A DNA stretch of 64,000 bases from Ruminococcus sp. (lineage in GTDB: Bacteria; Bacillota; Clostridia; Oscillospirales; Acutalibacteraceae): the NCBI GenBank assembly GCA_022768065.1, contig JALELS010000005.1, forward strand, positions 1 to 64,000, read 5' to 3'. Position numbers and translations under genes: made by a program. Numbering within the stretch: the first letter of the stretch is position 1; every line of letters begins with the position of its first letter. Of the stretch, positions 61,559 to 64,000 are shown in pieces. Below the pieces are notes generated by a model. It had not been told where the DNA came from. It did not search any database and saw nothing but the letters and a program-made list of their open reading frames with translations.

Positions 61559-62254
61559 TTAATTTATTTTTTCTATCAGTTTAGGGCAGAATTTAAGATA
61601 ATCTGCCGATAGTAGTTGAAAATGGATGCCGTCCTTTTCACCGTTAAAAGAGTTATGAACAGAAGCGCTGTGAAGATGTGCATAATAGCATCTTTTAATA
61701 TTTTTTTCAACAAGGACATTATATATCGTATCACAGATTTGCAAGTTGCTTATCGGCGGATAGTGTAAAAACACAACAGGCTCGCCGCCTAATTTTTCGC
61801 CGCATTCTATTGAACGTCGAAGTCTTTCGGCTTCACGTTTTACAACTTTTTTGTCAAGATCGCTTTCCGCGTCAAAGAACCAGCCTCTCGTTCCGCAAAT
61901 ACTGATGTCACCAACCCTGTATGCGTTGTTGTGCAAAACAGACAGTGTTTCAAATTTGTTTTCTAAAAAAAACTCGTCCATTTTTTTCTTGGTGTTCCAC
62001 CAATAATCGTGATTGCCCTTCATTATTATCTTTTTGCCGGGCAAAGAATTCAGCAGTTCAAAGTCCTTGTATGCTTCGGAAAGAGACATTCCCCAAGACA
62101 CATCACCCATTATAACAACGGTATCGCCTCGGTCAACTACCCTATTCCAATTTGAAACAAGTCTATCAACATAGTTGTCCCACCCGCGAAAAATATTCAT
62201 CGGTTTATCGGTGCCAAGCGACAAATGAGTATCGCCGATAGCAAATAAAGACAT
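61559..62254 (-). CDS. calcineurin-like metallophosphoesterase
   Basis: The 231-residue protein of the metallophosphatase superfamily has ordered metal motifs: FAIGDTHLS (D-x-H), VIMGDVSWG, MKGNHDYWW (GNHD), VFLHYPP and YAHLHSASV (H-x-H). The start is the ATG 62254, preceded by GGAG at 7 bases; the longer reading at 62278 is not supported. The substrate is unknown; relatives act on nucleotides or nucleic acids. It lies between thrC (43-base gap) and tig. Confidence 0.88.
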   Translation of the reverse strand: MSLFAIGDTHLSLGTDKPMNIFRGWDNYVDRLVSNWNRVVDRGDTVVIMGDVSWGMSLSEAYKDFELLNSLPGKKIIMKGNHDYWWNTKKKMDEFFLENKFETLSVLHNNAYRVGDISICGTRGWFFDAESDLDKKVVKREAERLRRSIECGEKLGGEPVVFLHYPPISNLQICDTIYNVLVEKNIKRCYYAHLHSASVHNSFNGEKDGIHFQLLSADYLKFCPKLIEKIN

Positions 62255-62297
62255 AGCAAAACTCCGTTCAGACAACAAAATTTCAGAAGTGAACAGA

Positions 62298-63791
62298 TTA
62301 AATGTTGAGCATTTTGAATACTACATTTGCCATATCGTCTTTAGTCGTTACATCGCTGAATCTTACCTTTTTATCTTTAAGCGTTGCAAGCTGCGGCGGT
62401 ACGGGCGCACCTGTAAGTGCGTGCAATTCATCAACCATAGAAAACTCATCGGTAGATTTAATATTGCTTGTGAGAGCCGACAAAACACTTGCGGAAAACT
62501 TATACGGATTTGCCGTAGAAGCTATTACCGTAGGAGTATTATCGCCGCTTTCGCCGACATAATCTTCATAAACTCTGACAGCCACAGCCGTGTGTGTATC
62601 ACAAAGATAATGATATTTATCAAAGTTTTCCTTGATAGTCGCCTTTGTCAATGCATCATCACAATAACCGGCTCTGAACAATTCTTTGATTTTTTCAAAG
62701 AGCTTTTGCTCTACGGTGTATTTACCGCTGTCTGCAAGCGATTTCATATATTCTCTTACTTCAGCGTCATTTTCACCCGAAAGATGGAACAAAAGCCTTT
62801 CGAGGTTGCTTGAAATAAGTATGTCCATCGACGGAGACGCCGTGCAATAGAAGTTACGGTTTTTGTCGTATGTACCTGTTTTGAGGAAATCCGTCAGTAC
62901 ATTATTAGAGTTTGAGGCACAAATAAGTTTGCCTATCGGCACACCCATTCTCTTGGCATAATAAGCTGCAAGGATGTTGCCGAAATTTCCGGTAGGAACT
63001 ACAACATTCATTTCCTCACCGAGATTCAGCGAACCATTCTCAACCATATCGCAATATGCCGATACATAATATACTATCTGAGGAACAAGTCTGCCCCAGT
63101 TAATTGAGTTAGCCGATGAAAACGCGAGATGGTTTTCGGCGAACTTCTTTTTAATTTCCGAATTTGTAAATATAGACTTAACTCCGCTTTGTGCATCGTC
63201 GAAATTGCCTTTGATAGCACAAACGCTTACATTATTACCCTCTTGCGTAGTCATCTGAAGTTTTTGCATAGGACTTACGCCGTCAACGGGGTAAAAGACA
63301 AGGATCTGAGTATTTTCCACATCTTTAAAGCCCTCAAGCGCCGCTTTGCCTGTATCACCGGATGTTGCGACAAGAATAACAATCTTAGTATCTTTAAGAG
63401 TTTTTGAAGCGGATACCGAAAGTAAATACGGCAAAAGCTGCAACGCCATATCCTTAAAAGCACATGTGGGACCGCGCCAAAGTTCAAGTATACTTTCCTT
63501 ATCCGATATTTTATAAAGCGGTGCAATTTTTTCGGAACTGAAACTTGTCTTTTTGTATGCACCCTCTACGCAATAGTTAAGCTCATCCTCGGTAAAATCG
63601 GTAAGATAAAGTTTCAAAATTTCTTTTGCCCTGCCGGTATACGGAAGTGTACCTATTCTCTTTATATCATCAAGCGTTATCTGCGGAATTTCCGTAGGAA
63701 CAAAAAGTCCGCCTTCAGCCGATATACCTCTTGTAATAGCCTCAGCCGAAGAAATCCTGATTGATTTGTCTCTCGTACTTGTGTAATACAT
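62298..63791 (-). CDS. thrC: threonine synthase
   Basis: PLP enzyme that converts O-phosphohomoserine to threonine. The 497 residues belong to the longer ThrC class with the N-terminal YYTSTRDKSIRIS. The PLP lysine is in PTCAFKDMALQLLP (about residue 117). VATSGDTGKAALEGF binds the phosphate and VPTGNFGNILAAYYA the cofactor phosphate. It is probably the first gene upstream of the metallophosphoesterase and tig. No hom or thrB is visible in the window. Confidence 0.95.
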   Translation of the reverse strand: MYYTSTRDKSIRISSAEAITRGISAEGGLFVPTEIPQITLDDIKRIGTLPYTGRAKEILKLYLTDFTEDELNYCVEGAYKKTSFSSEKIAPLYKISDKESILELWRGPTCAFKDMALQLLPYLLSVSASKTLKDTKIVILVATSGDTGKAALEGFKDVENTQILVFYPVDGVSPMQKLQMTTQEGNNVSVCAIKGNFDDAQSGVKSIFTNSEIKKKFAENHLAFSSANSINWGRLVPQIVYYVSAYCDMVENGSLNLGEEMNVVVPTGNFGNILAAYYAKRMGVPIGKLICASNSNNVLTDFLKTGTYDKNRNFYCTASPSMDILISSNLERLLFHLSGENDAEVREYMKSLADSGKYTVEQKLFEKIKELFRAGYCDDALTKATIKENFDKYHYLCDTHTAVAVRVYEDYVGESGDNTPTVIASTANPYKFSASVLSALTSNIKSTDEFSMVDELHALTGAPVPPQLATLKDKKVRFSDVTTKDDMANVVFKMLNI

Positions 63792-63839
63792 AAATTTGCA
63801 CTTCCTAACTGAAAAATCAGATGTATTTTAACATATAAA

Positions 63840-63998
63840 TTATATATTTGCAATGATAAAAGCGTTTGCATTATCAAAGAAAATGCCGTTAATCAATTCA
63901 TCGCTGTAATTTTCTCTCGCAAGTCCGTTGGCTATTTTATAAAGCTTTTCTATCCCGGCGAGATCCTCGCTTACGGTACAGCCGTCAAAATCGCAGCC
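63840..63998 (-). CDS. membrane dipeptidase (peptidase M19) C-terminus, partial
   Basis: An open minus-strand frame enters from the right edge and ends at the TAA 63842-63840, giving 53 residues. It reads GCDFDGCTVSEDLAGIEKLY and ends FFDNANAFIIANI. G-x-DFDG followed by a D-L-x-G-I-x-x-L segment and the N-A-N-A-F ending are characteristic of M19 dipeptidases (renal dipeptidase family). The catalytic N-terminal part is outside the window, so completeness is unknown. It lies 48 bases upstream of thrC on the same strand. Confidence 0.72.
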   Translation of the reverse strand, partial: GCDFDGCTVSEDLAGIEKLYKIANGLARENYSDELINGIFFDNANAFIIANI

Positions 63999-64000
63999 AA

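Overview
The window reads as a chromosomal segment of a low-GC, Gram-positive, spore-forming anaerobe of the Clostridia, most likely a Ruminococcaceae/Oscillospirales gut-type bacterium. This rests on spoIVB next to spo0A, a dockerin module in a cell-wall hydrolase, indolepyruvate:ferredoxin oxidoreductase, NuoEF/HydBC-type flavoprotein subunits, a BmpA-type nucleoside ABC transporter and clostridial gene orders (tig-clpP-clpX, folE-folP-folB-folK). The species is not identifiable from sequence alone. No rRNA, tRNA, CRISPR array, prophage or complete insertion sequence was seen. The only mobile-element trace is a transposase 3' end at the left edge. Coding density is high and no gene-free stretch exceeds 300 bases; the longest gaps are 50177-50423, 120-358, 39184-39399 and 30929-31135.

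Layout. 1-2.3 kb: transposase remnant, ldh (+) and a convergent mreB homologue. 2.4-9.5 kb (-): an aryl-2-oxoacid module (two phenylacetate-CoA ligases around iorAB, with an ACT-domain protein), then a sodium/solute symporter. 9.5-18.4 kb: amidohydrolase, typA, a lone DUF4091 glycosidase-like gene (+), radC, pyrE, and a metF-DUF5685-J-protein-membrane-protein operon. 18.5-25.5 kb (-): a wall-anchored alpha/alpha toroid plus DUF4430 lipoprotein pair, and a three-gene flavin/iron-sulfur oxidoreductase. 25.6-30.9 kb: PHP phosphoesterase, dockerin-containing glucosaminidase, amidase, GHL10-type lipoprotein and a DUF1294 protein. 31.1-36.9 kb (-): purine-nucleoside-type ABC transporter and xpt, matching purine salvage. 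37.0-40.6 kb: MATE exporter, spo0A, spoIVB. 40.8-50.2 kb (-): lon-engB-lysA-dnaE-pfkA and a shikimate-kinase-like gene. 50.4-52.7 kb (+): serC-serA. 52.8-64 kb (-): thrC, metallophosphoesterase, tig-clpP-clpX, an LCP-like protein, a transglutaminase-like lipoprotein, folate genes, an exonuclease, and an M19 dipeptidase fragment at the right edge.

The observations that most deserve follow-up are: a dockerin module inserted inside a glucosaminidase catalytic region; a split transcobalamin-like surface pair; a hybrid NuoG/GltD subunit paired with NuoEF; an HPD-less, cysteine-tailed J-protein cassette; and a Spo0A receiver with an altered acidic pocket. None is proven to be a new system. They are inferred from domain order and residues visible here, and no homology search was run.
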